A stretch of DNA of 23,710 nucleotides from a virus, in the IMG/VR virus record IMGVR_UViG_3300023179_000512, positions 1 to 23,710 of that record. One strand, 5' to 3'. Under the pieces are notes generated by a model. That model was not told the origin of the DNA. It saw nothing but the letters and a program-made list of their open reading frames with translations, and ran no database searches. Positions 13,608 through 20,830 of the stretch are shown here, piece after piece. Every line of letters starts with the position of its first letter. Positions within the stretch are counted from its first letter, which is position 1. The translations under genes were made by a program, and so were the position numbers.

Positions 13608-13886
13608 ATGTCAAAAACTGCATTTATTATTAAACCTGTCATGAAAAACACAAACACAACCATCACGACGATGGGTCTTGACGAAATCGCTGACTTCTAC
13701 ATTCCGGCTAATGCGCCTAAGAATGTTAAGTCCTGCATCGTTGAGAACTATCTCGATACTACCCGTTATGAGTTCCTCGGGTTTGTTGATCGCTCGAACA
13801 CCGCCATCCTTCGCCAGCGCTTCCATAGCGTTCGCGATAACAATGGCCGTTTCGCTAAGATCCGCAACACTCGCCGCGCTCGCTAA
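13608..13886 (+). CDS. Small basic protein of unknown function
   Basis: A 92-residue protein, MSKTAFIIKPVMKNTNTTIT..., ending in a strongly basic tail (VRDNNGRFAKIRNTRRAR). The middle (LDEIADFYIPANAPKNVKSCIVENYLDTTRYEFLGFVDRS) looks globular. No family is recognised; RNA or DNA binding would fit the tail. Codons are unusually C- and G-rich at third positions compared with neighbours (ATC, CGC, TTC, CTC), as in hsp20, which suggests high expression. It follows the AAA+ gene by 12 bases and is followed by a large hairpin. Other frames here are also open but are by-products of this codon use. Confidence 0.75.
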   Translation: MSKTAFIIKPVMKNTNTTITTMGLDEIADFYIPANAPKNVKSCIVENYLDTTRYEFLGFVDRSNTAILRQRFHSVRDNNGRFAKIRNTRRAR

Positions 13887-13909
13887 TCGGTAAGTAGTAG
13901 AACATCATG

Positions 13910-13942
13910 AACCCGGTTTTGAGCTTGACTCAGAACCGGGTT
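13910..13942. other. Long perfect hairpin downstream of the 13608 gene
   Basis: AACCCGGTTTTGAG (13910-13923) pairs with CTCAGAACCGGGTT (13929-13942): 14 pairs, one of them T-G, loop CTTGA. The stem is terminator-strength, but TTCCTGTTAT follows instead of a U-tract. It may protect the 3' end of the upstream mRNA. Its right arm contains promoter elements for 13960. Confidence 0.85.
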
Positions 13943-13953
13943 CCTGTTATACT
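13925..13953 (+). promoter_or_regulatory. Sigma70-like promoter nested in the hairpin
   Basis: TTGACT (13925-13930, spanning loop and right arm), 17-base spacer, TATACT (13948-13953), six bases to ATG 13960. Close to consensus; the transcript would be leaderless. Confidence 0.65.
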
Positions 13954-13959
13954 GACGGT

Positions 13960-14247
13960 ATGAAAAAATTAGAAACTAAATTCACTAAAAAAGGTTTTAA
14001 CTACACTCAAGTTACTCGTAAGGGTAACTTTGCTATTTACCAACAAGAAAATGCTAAAGTGAAAAATCCAACACCTCGCTTTGAAGTTGTTGAGATTAAA
14101 TCTCATAATGGTTACGAGATTGGTGGACAAAAAATTGCCGCAGCTGAAGTCTACCCCGGTTCAACCCAATGGGGTCTTCTTGGATGGACCCATCTTGATT
14201 TAGAATCAGCTAAGAACAGATTTAACAAGCTCATCAAAGGAAATTGA
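13960..14247 (+). CDS. Small phage protein of unknown function
   Basis: A 95-residue protein: a basic N-terminus (MKKLETKFTKKGFNYTQVTRKG), then NFAIYQQENAK, a PRFEVVEIKSHNGYEIGGQKIAAAEVYPGSTQWG segment and a final helix (LDLESAKNRFNKLI). The F-E-V-V-x-I and W-x-x-L-G-W-T pattern suggests a compact alpha/beta domain of the kind found in many phage and plasmid proteins, without a known role. The start is fixed by the promoter geometry: -10 box six bases upstream and no Shine-Dalgarno. Its last 42 bases overlap the convergent gene at 14206. Confidence 0.8.
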   Translation: MKKLETKFTKKGFNYTQVTRKGNFAIYQQENAKVKNPTPRFEVVEIKSHNGYEIGGQKIAAAEVYPGSTQWGLLGWTHLDLESAKNRFNKLIKGN

Positions 14248-14409
14248 TTCCTGAGCCTTCGATAACGCGATGGCAACAGCTTGTTTCTGAGCTGCTTTTT
14301 TGGACCTGGGTTTTGAAGTCCCGATCTTTCCAGATTTTTTATAAGCGCCCATAAGTTCTTTAACGTTTTTACCAATTGTTTTTTGGGATGATCCAGATTT
14401 TAGTGGCAT
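14206..14409 (-). CDS. Short conserved phage protein with PLKSGSSQKTIGKN motif
   Basis: A 67-residue protein. MPLKSGSSQKTIGKNVKELM, then SKKAAQKQAVAIALSKA, is a motif pair seen in many phage and plasmid small proteins, where K-G-S-S-x-K-T-I-x-x-N and P/K-Q-A-V-A-I-A-L recur; their function is not known to me. It is basic and probably soluble. It is convergent with the gene at 13960, overlapping by 42 bases, and both reading frames look genuine. No Shine-Dalgarno is visible before its ATG. Confidence 0.78.
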   Translation of the reverse strand: MPLKSGSSQKTIGKNVKELMGAYKKSGKIGTSKPRSKKAAQKQAVAIALSKAQESISFDELVKSVLS

Positions 14410-14440
14410 ATTACGATTAATTAAGCAATATATTACAAAA

Positions 14441-14995
14441 ATGGCTGAAAAGAAACAAAAACGTCAAAAGCGAGTAGATCTTGTTTGTATATTAACAGGA
14501 GAGATGCTTCCTAAGCAGCCAAGAGCTCGAGTTGATAAGCAAGCCAAGAAGCTTAAGTTTGATGACTCTGAAGATTATATCAATTATTTTATTTCCCGAG
14601 ATGCTCGTAAATTACTAGCTAAAGGTAATTCAGAACTAGAAATTCGTAAGCAATTTAATTGTAAAGAAACAAAACTTATTCCTTTCCACATACTCAAGTG
14701 TTACGTTAAGAAATTTAAATCAAAGGACGCTGTAGATCGTAAGCGACAAAAGAAGATAGCTGAAGAGTATAAAGCTAAACCTATTGTAATGCAGTGGAAA
14801 GGATCGGAACAAATTAGTTTATTGAAAAATAAAGAAATGTGCGCTAAAGTTACCGAGCATGCATGTTGGCGCCCTGACATATATCTTGATTTAGGTTGTG
14901 AGGCCTGTATACTAAAAGATAATTGCGCTTGTCCAATTAAAAATCTCAAGCGAAAACCTCATGCTAGAAGATCTCAAAAAGCTAAAAGTATTTGA
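14441..14995 (+). CDS. Basic protein with a C-terminal Cys cluster, unknown
   Basis: A 184-residue Lys/Arg-rich protein. The N-terminal half includes VCILTGEMLPKQPRARVDK and a helical ISRDARKLLAKGNSELEIRKQF stretch. Near the C-terminus Cys residues cluster (MCAKVTEHACW, GCEACILKDNCACPIK), which suggests a zinc-binding module, followed by a basic tail. A nucleic-acid-binding or transcription-related role would fit but no family is recognised. TATATT at 14429-14434 lies six bases before ATG, with no clear -35. It overlaps the nuclease gene downstream by 35 bases, implying coupled translation. Confidence 0.78.
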   Translation: MAEKKQKRQKRVDLVCILTGEMLPKQPRARVDKQAKKLKFDDSEDYINYFISRDARKLLAKGNSELEIRKQFNCKETKLIPFHILKCYVKKFKSKDAVDRKRQKKIAEEYKAKPIVMQWKGSEQISLLKNKEMCAKVTEHACWRPDIYLDLGCEACILKDNCACPIKNLKRKPHARRSQKAKSI

Positions 14996-15761
14996 CCGAA
15001 TCACCTTTTACGACGATAAACATTCGTATAAAATTGATGGTCAACCTTCTGCTAAAGTTTCTGTAACCGGATTAGTTAACACCGTTAAAGAACCTTTTGA
15101 TGAAGAAAAATGGGCAGGAATTAAAGCTAAAGAAGTAGGTATTTCTCCGGAAGAGATGAAACTTCTTTGGAAGAAAAATAATCAAATGGCAACCTTACAA
15201 GGTTCAACACTTCATAACTATATTGATAACTATTATCAAAATAAGGTTAAGCCGTATAATCGTGTCCTTGCAGAATCTATTTTAGGTCAAACATTACATG
15301 AAATGATGTATAAGAATCTTAAGGTTCTTGTCAAGCAATTTATGAACTTTTATAACGATACAAAAGACAATGTTATACCTATTAAGAATGAATTTGTTGT
15401 TGGGGATTTAGAAGACACCAGAATCTGTGGCATGCTAGACATGCTTGTGTATAACTCTGAGACTGAAAAATATGAAATTTATGATTTTAAAACCAATAAA
15501 CGGTTTAGTATGGTTTCTGAATTTGAAAAGAAACTTCAATACCCGGTTCAGCATCTTGATGAATGCGAGCTTAACATTTACTCTTTGCAGTTATCTTTAT
15601 ATAAAATTTTTATACAAAAGTACGCAAGAATTGTTATCGATAAACTTAAAGTAGTGTGGTTTTCAGTTAATAACGACAATTACAAAGTAATTGAACTAAA
15701 TTTTTATGAAGACGAATGTTTAGCTTTATTGGCTAAACATTTAACCAATAATCCTGTCTAG
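14961..15761 (+). CDS. PD-(D/E)XK exonuclease, RecB/Cas4-like
   Basis: A 266-residue nuclease. The order of motifs fits the RecB/Cas4-like family: GSTLHNYID with His85, ICGMLDMLVY with Asp160, YEIYDFKTN with Asp175 and Lys177, and a final NIYSLQLSLYKIF helix equivalent to the Q-x-x-x-Y motif. Related phage proteins act as single-strand or 5'-3' exonucleases in recombination or DNA degradation. There is no Cys cluster for an iron-sulfur site, unlike Cas4. The N-terminal FYDDKHSYKIDG...VSVTGLV is typical of the phage branch. It is translationally coupled to the gene before it, and overlaps the convergent membrane protein by 21 bases. Confidence 0.87.
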   Translation: MLEDLKKLKVFDRITFYDDKHSYKIDGQPSAKVSVTGLVNTVKEPFDEEKWAGIKAKEVGISPEEMKLLWKKNNQMATLQGSTLHNYIDNYYQNKVKPYNRVLAESILGQTLHEMMYKNLKVLVKQFMNFYNDTKDNVIPIKNEFVVGDLEDTRICGMLDMLVYNSETEKYEIYDFKTNKRFSMVSEFEKKLQYPVQHLDECELNIYSLQLSLYKIFIQKYARIVIDKLKVVWFSVNNDNYKVIELNFYEDECLALLAKHLTNNPV

Positions 15762-16100
15762 CGAGAAGTAGCCGAATAGTATTATAATATAAAAAATGGG
15801 CATTAATAAAATTGATCCGTAAATGCAAGCAGCACCAATACTTAACCAGACACCTAAACATAGCGGACAAGTAATTAAAGCTGTTAAAAACTTGCAAATC
15901 GGACATTTAAATAGAGTTCTTGATTTTACATACAAATACTGTGTAAAAGTAAGGTTATTTGGGTCTTTATCATAACCTAAAAGTAAAAAGTTCAAACCAA
16001 ATAGTTTACTATACTCAACAAAAGCAGCTGATTTAAACCATACAACCATAATTGTAAGTACAAAGCATACTAAATTTACAAAAAGTAGTAAATCTCCCAT
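15741..16100 (-). CDS. Membrane protein with CPIC/CPLC motifs
   Basis: A 119-residue protein with several hydrophobic segments: DLLLFVNLVCFVLTIMVVW at the N-terminus, then two helices near the C-terminus around FLTALITCPLCLGVWLSIGAACIY and ILLMPIFYIIILFGYF. Cys pairs CPIC and CPLC, the latter in C-P-x-C-x-G-x-W, recall the DUF1360 type of small membrane proteins, function unknown. ATG 16100 is preferred: the longer frame from 16166 would run into the divergent gene at 16122 and its promoter. It is convergent with the nuclease gene. Confidence 0.72.
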   Translation of the reverse strand: MGDLLLFVNLVCFVLTIMVVWFKSAAFVEYSKLFGLNFLLLGYDKDPNNLTFTQYLYVKSRTLFKCPICKFLTALITCPLCLGVWLSIGAACIYGSILLMPIFYIIILFGYFSLDRIIG

Positions 16101-16121
16101 AAATATATATAATCTAATTAT

Positions 16122-16559
16122 ATGAAATTTGATAGTCTTTTTAAAACTGTATTTCTCACCGAACAAGACGAAGTAGCTTTACCAGATGAAAATGTAGCTC
16201 CAGAAGAAGTTCCTGCTGAAGAAACACCAGCTCCAGAAGCTGATGGTGTTCCAATGCCAGATAATTACGATGTAGAACCTGTACCTGTTTCTCAACCTGT
16301 TGGAGATGCCGGTTCTATCAAAAATTTCATTATGAAATTAGATGAATTTGCTGACACTTTAAACGGCGTTGATACTGGTTCTTTACAGCAAATGGTAACT
16401 GACATGGATAGAGCTGGTTCATTGTTCCAGGGTATTTCTCGTGAAACATCTTCAGATATTATTAAATTAGCTGAACAGTCGAGACAGTTATCTGAAATTC
16501 TTAAAGGTTTTATTATCAACTCTGCTAAAAGACAGAGAGATATTGCTGCCGGCGCTTAA
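16122..16559 (+). CDS. Acidic protein with capsid-targeting-like N-terminus
   Basis: A 145-residue protein. It begins MKFDSLFKTVFLTEQDE, with an L-T-E that matches the (L/I)-x-E rule for cleavage by the T4 prohead protease. Residues of about 18-60 are Pro/Glu/Ala-rich and disordered (PEEVPAEETPAPEADG). From about 65 there are helices that could form a coiled coil (SIKNFIMKLDEFADTL, SSDIIKLAEQSRQLSEILKGF). The composition resembles prohead core or internal proteins of T4-like phages, but homology is not established. TATAAT at 16108-16113 lies eight bases upstream. The primase gene follows after 17 bases. Confidence 0.75.
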   Translation: MKFDSLFKTVFLTEQDEVALPDENVAPEEVPAEETPAPEADGVPMPDNYDVEPVPVSQPVGDAGSIKNFIMKLDEFADTLNGVDTGSLQQMVTDMDRAGSLFQGISRETSSDIIKLAEQSRQLSEILKGFIINSAKRQRDIAAGA

Positions 16560-16564
16560 TCCTA

Positions 16565-16570
16565 TATAAT
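16565..16570 (+). promoter_or_regulatory. -10 box and ribosome binding site before the primase gene
   Basis: TATAAT at 16565-16570, with TTGCTG at 16543-16548 as a possible -35 (16-base spacer). The start GTG is six bases later. AAAGAGG overlaps the GTG, too close to be a normal ribosome binding site, so leaderless initiation is possible. Confidence 0.4.
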
Positions 16571-16576
16571 AAAGAG

Positions 16577-17581
16577 GTGGAAGGATTACCTCAAGATTAC
16601 GTCATACAGGCTCTCTACTCTTACTGTAAAAGACCGACGTACAAGAAGTATCAAAGAACATATAACGCAGAGTGTTGTGTGTGTGGGGAAGGTAGTTCTG
16701 CAGGCCGTAAGAGACGTCTGTTTTACTTTCCTGACGACCGTTATTTTTATTGTTTTAACTGTTCTAAGTCTTGGAACGAACTTTCATGGATTCATGAAGT
16801 TACTAAAAAAACCATTCCTGAGATTTTAAAAGAGACAAAAAATTTTCACGGATCAGCTGAAATACAAAGTAAAATAGCTAAACAAAGTGAAGCAGTAAAG
16901 GTATACGATATACCTACAATACCTGATGACGCTATTAATATCTGTGATCCAAGTCAGATTGAGTTTTATAAAGACAATAAATTTATTAAAAAAGTAATTG
17001 ATTATTGTCAGTCGAGAAGATTATTTAGTGCTGTTAATAAACCAAAGTCATTGTATGTATCTTTTAAAGATAAGGTGCATAAGAATAGACTTATAATTCC
17101 CTTTTATGGAGAATCGGGTAAGATTGAGTGCTATCAATCAAGAACTCTTGACGGTGATACATATCCAAAATATCTAACAAAGTATGGAGAGAAGAATCTA
17201 TACGGCGAGAACAATATTGATAATAATATTCCTTACATTTTTATCTTCGAAGGACCTATTGATGCTATGTTCGTTAAAAACGCTGTAGCGGTTGGCGGTT
17301 CTTCAATGACTGATAAACAAGAAGCTTTTATTAAGAAGTGTGTCGATAAAGAAATTATCTACGTTTACGATAACGATAAGAATAATAAAGAGATGTCTAA
17401 AAAAATTAAGAACCTTATTAAACAAAATAAAAAACTCTTTGTATGGCCTAAAGAACTTAAGAAGTACAAAGATGTTAACGAGATATGCTGTAACCTTTGT
17501 TTAGACGAACTACCTTACAAATTTATCGTACAAAACTCCTACTCTGGAGTCGAAGCTTTAATGAAACAAAAAATTACTTGA
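16577..17581 (+). CDS. DNA primase, T4 gp61-like
   Basis: A 334-residue primase that would make RNA primers for lagging-strand synthesis with the phage helicase. An N-terminal zinc ribbon is formed by Cys33, Cys36, Cys59 and Cys62 (ECCVCGEG...FYCFNCSKSW). The TOPRIM part has IIPFYGESGKIECYQSRT, the catalytic FEGPIDAMF (Glu at about 225) and the metal-binding YVYDNDK (about 262). The length is close to T4 gp61 (342 residues), and no helicase domain is attached. The GTG start is preferred because the zinc ribbon needs the N-terminal region; a TATAAT lies six bases upstream. Its end overlaps the convergent gene by eight bases. Confidence 0.9.
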   Translation: MEGLPQDYVIQALYSYCKRPTYKKYQRTYNAECCVCGEGSSAGRKRRLFYFPDDRYFYCFNCSKSWNELSWIHEVTKKTIPEILKETKNFHGSAEIQSKIAKQSEAVKVYDIPTIPDDAINICDPSQIEFYKDNKFIKKVIDYCQSRRLFSAVNKPKSLYVSFKDKVHKNRLIIPFYGESGKIECYQSRTLDGDTYPKYLTKYGEKNLYGENNIDNNIPYIFIFEGPIDAMFVKNAVAVGGSSMTDKQEAFIKKCVDKEIIYVYDNDKNNKEMSKKIKNLIKQNKKLFVWPKELKKYKDVNEICCNLCLDELPYKFIVQNSYSGVEALMKQKIT

Positions 17582-17813
17582 GATTACTTACACAGAAGTT
17601 AATAGCCTTAAGAAACTTATCTTTGTAATTACGGATTGGCTTTACTTCTACATCAGTCTCTGCTTCTTCAATCATTTGCAGTCTAGAAAATTCTTCTTTA
17701 AGAGACTTTAAAAATTTTTCTGAAAATTGAATTTGCTTTGGATAACGAACTCTTGTAACCACTTTCATGGTTCTTGGAAAAAAACTTTCACAAATTTGAT
17801 CAAACTTAGACAT
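17574..17813 (-). CDS. Small protein of unknown function
   Basis: A 79-residue protein, MSKFDQICESFFPRTM..., with a helical, charged remainder (FSEKFLKSLKEEFSRLQMIEEAETDVEV). Its start resembles the aromatic N-terminal stretch of several other proteins in this block, but there is no (L/F)-x-E cleavage-like site in the right place. Its ATG overlaps the stop of the upstream gene by one base (TAATG), so it is translationally coupled to it. Function unknown; a small partner of the 372-residue protein is plausible. Confidence 0.7.
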   Translation of the reverse strand: MSKFDQICESFFPRTMKVVTRVRYPKQIQFSEKFLKSLKEEFSRLQMIEEAETDVEVKPIRNYKDKFLKAINFCVSNLK

Positions 17814-18931
17814 TAACGAGTGCCTCCGTATATAGTTTGTCCGCTAAAAGCTGTTATAGCGTTTAAAACATCGGTTAACGAATTTATAGCTCCAAAAATT
17901 GCTTTGCCGGCGACTTTCCAACCATTTGGGTTAGTGCCTTTTTTAATGTTATTAAAAAGAGATAAAAATGCTTCATATATTTCTTGACTCATACCGGTAC
18001 GATTACTAAAATCAGCAACTTTTGTAATTAAAGGGCCTTTTTCATCAATAACATATATTGATTTCCCGTGAGTAAAATTTTTATAATCATTTCTTAAAGC
18101 ATTACCGGCGTTTTCAAAAGTTGCATTTATTTTACCTGCAGATTTATCAAGTATATTTTTAAAATTATTTTCTTCAATATTTAAATTTTTTATTTTTTCG
18201 TTTGTTGAAATTTGTTTTAAAATTTCTTCCCGATAAAAAAGTAACATTAATTTAGAAATTTCAACAATTGTAGCTAAAATTGGTCCATCAATATTACTTT
18301 TTTGTGTGTAACGAGTTTCACCAGGGTAATATATAATATTTTTTACAAGTTTAATATCATAACCGCCATATTCTTTTAATAATTTCATTATAGAATCATA
18401 TGGAGAAAGATTGAGATATTCTTCAGCTGCTAAAGTTTGAGTTTGATCTATTAACTGTTTTAATCTAGTTGAAGTCCATTGACGATAATTATTATAATTT
18501 TCAAATAAATTTTCTATTTTTTCTTGTATAGTTTGTACAACTTTGTTTTTTATATCTTGATTGTTATCAATTTTTGAATTTGGGTATAATTTAAGCAAAT
18601 AACTTAAAAATTCTTCTTCGTTTAACGCTTTATTTAAACATTTACCTACATCTTCTGCTTGTTGTTCTTTAAAAACATTTATAATACTATACCCTTGTAA
18701 AATTCTAATTATAGCATATAAAGTATCTATTATAGGCCATACTGGTCTCATACCTAATAAAGTATCTTTTTTAAGACGGGTGCTACCAGTTTGTGATAAT
18801 TCCCATGCCCATGTTGCTAATTCTATTAATGAATTATTACTAGGTATTAAAAATTTAATTTTTTCTCCTAAAGTGTTTGTTTGCTCGATTAATAAACGTT
18901 CTACTAAAAACTTAAAATTAATTTTAGACAT
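17813..18931 (-). CDS. Unknown protein, possibly virion-internal
   Basis: A 372-residue, mostly helical protein. It starts MSKINFKFLVERLLIEQTN, where L-I-E is a candidate prohead-protease site. The rest shows amphipathic helices (VVQTIQEKIENLFENYNNY, TSTRLKQLIDQTQTL), a conserved-looking YYPGETRY and a Gly-rich C-terminal KVAGKAIFGAINSLTDVLNAITAF segment that could contact membranes. No catalytic motif is seen. The gene has a T4-late-type TATAAATA at 18952-18945, 13 bases before ATG, which would fit a late structural gene. It is coupled to the 79-residue gene downstream. Confidence 0.72.
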   Translation of the reverse strand: MSKINFKFLVERLLIEQTNTLGEKIKFLIPSNNSLIELATWAWELSQTGSTRLKKDTLLGMRPVWPIIDTLYAIIRILQGYSIINVFKEQQAEDVGKCLNKALNEEEFLSYLLKLYPNSKIDNNQDIKNKVVQTIQEKIENLFENYNNYRQWTSTRLKQLIDQTQTLAAEEYLNLSPYDSIMKLLKEYGGYDIKLVKNIIYYPGETRYTQKSNIDGPILATIVEISKLMLLFYREEILKQISTNEKIKNLNIEENNFKNILDKSAGKINATFENAGNALRNDYKNFTHGKSIYVIDEKGPLITKVADFSNRTGMSQEIYEAFLSLFNNIKKGTNPNGWKVAGKAIFGAINSLTDVLNAITAFSGQTIYGGTR

Positions 18932-18960
18932 AAATTCGTATTATTATTTATACGAATTTA
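18931..18960 (-). promoter_or_regulatory. Late-type promoter inside an 11-bp inverted repeat
   Basis: TATAAATA at 18952-18945 (minus strand) equals the T4 late promoter consensus. TAAATTCGTAT (18931-18941) and ATACGAATTTA (18950-18960) form a perfect inverted repeat with an eight-base centre. It reaches from the stop of the kinase gene to the ATG of the next gene, filling the whole gap. Confidence 0.6.
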
Positions 18961-19590
18961 CATATTAGCTAACAAAGAACCATCTTCTTCATCAAAGAAT
19001 TTACCTGATGGTTTAATATACAAAGGAATCTGTTCAATACGTAAATCCGGCGGGCCTTCTAAAGTTATAACAGCAGGACAGTCTACTTTAGGAAAGAAAA
19101 TACCTTGCTGCTTTTCATATGTTCCAACAACAGCTCTAAAAAGATTATCAATCTCTTGACGGTAAACGGGATCAATAGCACGGCCTTTTTTAGGCACTAT
19201 ACTAATTTCCTCTCTTAACGGAAGATAAAAGATAATATCAAAAATACGGATTGCTTCAAAAGCAATGCGCTTTGTATCCATAATAAACTCATCAGATACT
19301 TTACCTTTTTCATTAAGCCAAAGAGAGTAAACGATATTATCAATTACACAGCGATCAAATACTAAAAATTCATTATCTTCTGCAGAAGCTTTTTGTGTAT
19401 CATCAATAATTGCATCGAGAATAGCTCTCTGAGATTCTGCTGTACCTTCTTCATTGTTAGTAATTTTACCGGTTTTAATAAGTTTACGGTAAGTAGACTT
19501 AACTTCTTTGTACATCGGCCAACGCTTACAGAATTCTTTAATCAGTGTACTTTTTCCATTATTTTGACATCCCATTACAGCTATTTTCAT
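18958..19590 (-). CDS. P-loop kinase, AAA_28/NadR-kinase-like
   Basis: A 210-residue nucleotide-binding protein. Walker A GCQNNGKST is at residues 7-15 at the end of the first strand, as in nucleoside and nucleotide kinases. A FDRCVIDNIVYSLWL motif (D-R-x-x-x-D-N) at about 99-113 matches the DR-box of deoxynucleoside kinases and NadR-type nicotinamide riboside kinases. A late lid region is basic (VPKKGRAIDPVYRQEID). The substrate cannot be decided: a (deoxy)nucleoside, dNMP or nicotinamide riboside. The NMN-adenylyltransferase-like gene in the same strand block makes NAD salvage worth considering. An endonuclease remnant lies just upstream, with its stop four bases before this ATG. Confidence 0.8.
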   Translation of the reverse strand: MKIAVMGCQNNGKSTLIKEFCKRWPMYKEVKSTYRKLIKTGKITNNEEGTAESQRAILDAIIDDTQKASAEDNEFLVFDRCVIDNIVYSLWLNEKGKVSDEFIMDTKRIAFEAIRIFDIIFYLPLREEISIVPKKGRAIDPVYRQEIDNLFRAVVGTYEKQQGIFFPKVDCPAVITLEGPPDLRIEQIPLYIKPSGKFFDEEDGSLLANM

Positions 19591-19594
19591 ATTT

Positions 19595-19858
19595 TTAAAT
19601 AAATTTTATTTTCTTTTGTATTAACAAAGAGTCTATTTCGTTTTGTTTTAAAAGATCAAAATCTTTCTCTGTATAAACCTTATATTCTTTATTAATTTGC
19701 TTAGCAAATATTTTTGCTGCTTGTTGTTTACTTATATTTTGTTCAGTATTAATCAACGCTGCTGGCTTAATTTCAATTATTTCTTTTTCTGTAATAAAAT
19801 CAGGAAAATAATTACGCTTAACCCCTTGTTTTGTAACATGGGTATCAATAAAAGCAGT
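19595..19858 (-). pseudogene. Remnant of a PD-(D/E)XK endonuclease (C-terminal part)
   Basis: An 87-codon stretch without an ATG or GTG start. It reads TAFIDTHVTKQG, then VKRNYFPDFITEKEIIEIKP, the P-D and E-x-K core of a PD-(D/E)XK nuclease, then a helical IFAKQINKEYKVYTEKDFDLL tail as in TnsA-like or phage nucleases. The part with the first catalytic Glu is missing: the frame begins right after TGA (queE stop) and TAA. The only possible start, a TTG inside, would remove the catalytic core. It appears to be the surviving end of a nuclease gene cut by recombination at the queE boundary. The core resembles the endonuclease at 10437 (YYFPDF, IVEIKG). Confidence 0.65.
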
Positions 19859-19861
19859 TTA

Positions 19862-20620
19862 TCAAACTTTCAAAGCTTTGTCCCAGATTACCAACTGCAA
19901 TCTCGGAGAAAAATTAACATGCATTGCTTTAGCATATTCAGCTACAGCAGGAGCATTTTCAATATGTTCTTTTCTTGATCCACAGCAAGGCATAAACCAA
20001 ATACGATATAAGGGTATATTTATACCTTCGTAATCATTAACGTATTTTCTCCAAATTTCTTCAATATCTCTGTCAGAGGTGATAACAAATTTAAAACCAG
20101 ATCCATGTTCTACATGCCACTTTAATACTTCGGGTTTGTAAGTCTTTTCTTCTGGATCCCCATTAGTTGTTAGTTTAGGGGATGTGGTAAACGTAGCTTT
20201 ATATACACTTACCCATCTTTCAGAAGGTGTTAGAGTAGCATTTGTTTCAAAATCGATTCTAGGTATAAAATTATATCGTTCTACAAATGCTTCTATAAGT
20301 TTAAGAAGCTGCTTTTCTTGAACAAAAGGTTCTCCGCCAGTTAGCTTTAAAATAGCACCACATTTAAGATGTTCAACGAAATTATTTTCTTCCATCGTTT
20401 GAAAAATCTCTAAAAAAGTCATTTTATTTTTTACAGACCATGAAATAAAAGAGTCACAACCGTTAGGTGAGTCAGGTGAAGACCATGCTTTGCACGAAAG
20501 ATTACACATTGATAAACGCATAAAAACAGATGGTTTACCAATATATTCTCCTTCCCCTTCTATAGTTAGAAAGATTTTGTCGTCAGATAAGAACAATGTT
20601 TCTTTATTAATATCAATCAT
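19862..20620 (-). CDS. queE: 7-carboxy-7-deazaguanine synthase-like radical SAM enzyme
   Basis: A 252-residue enzyme that would convert 6-carboxytetrahydropterin to 7-carboxy-7-deazaguanine in queuosine/preQ0 synthesis. The N-terminus has FLTIEGEGEYIGKPSVFMRL as in QueE, the iron-sulfur cysteines at 39, 43 and 55, and LTGGEPFVQ (about 93-101), the GGE SAM-binding motif. The Cys spacing is C-x3-C-x11-C (CNLSC, then GCDS) instead of the usual C-x3-C-x2-C, an insertion similar in kind to that in some other QueE proteins. A good Shine-Dalgarno (GGAGG, 20632-20628) lies eight bases before ATG. With QueD close by, it supports 7-deazaguanine synthesis; QueC and FolE are not in the window. Confidence 0.9.
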   Translation of the reverse strand: MIDINKETLFLSDDKIFLTIEGEGEYIGKPSVFMRLSMCNLSCKAWSSPDSPNGCDSFISWSVKNKMTFLEIFQTMEENNFVEHLKCGAILKLTGGEPFVQEKQLLKLIEAFVERYNFIPRIDFETNATLTPSERWVSVYKATFTTSPKLTTNGDPEEKTYKPEVLKWHVEHGSGFKFVITSDRDIEEIWRKYVNDYEGINIPLYRIWFMPCCGSRKEHIENAPAVAEYAKAMHVNFSPRLQLVIWDKALKV

Positions 20621-20623
20621 AAA

Positions 20624-20830
20624 TTAACCTCCAATAACAAATTTATAAAGCATTGTACACAACACAATAGCAATCCACCCGATTGGATTAAACAATAGTA
20701 AATAAAATAAAGCAAAAATCAAGACAGAGCAAATAGTTAAAAAGTCCCAAAATCCAATTTTACGATCTTTTGGTACCACTTTTTCAAACTTAGCTGTAAT
20801 TATTTCAAGATCTTTTTTCATAAATTGCAC
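20624..20830 (-). CDS. Small membrane protein
   Basis: A 68-residue protein with a charged N-terminus (KKDLEIITAKFEKVVPKDRK) and two close hydrophobic stretches (FLTICSVLIFALFYLLLF and IGWIAIVLCTMLYKFVI) separated by NP, a helical hairpin. Function unknown. The GTG at 20830 or the ATG at 20821 (MKKDLE) can start it; the latter overlaps queD by 17 bases. The queE ribosome binding site lies at its 3' end. It sits between queD and queE, so it is co-transcribed with them. Confidence 0.65.
   Translation of the reverse strand: MQFMKKDLEIITAKFEKVVPKDRKIGFWDFLTICSVLIFALFYLLLFNPIGWIAIVLCTMLYKFVIGG

Noticed and set aside
13611-13893. Two further open frames across the 13608 gene
   Set aside because: They arise from the unusual codon use of that gene; only the MSKTAF frame follows the AAA+ gene directly and has protein-like composition.
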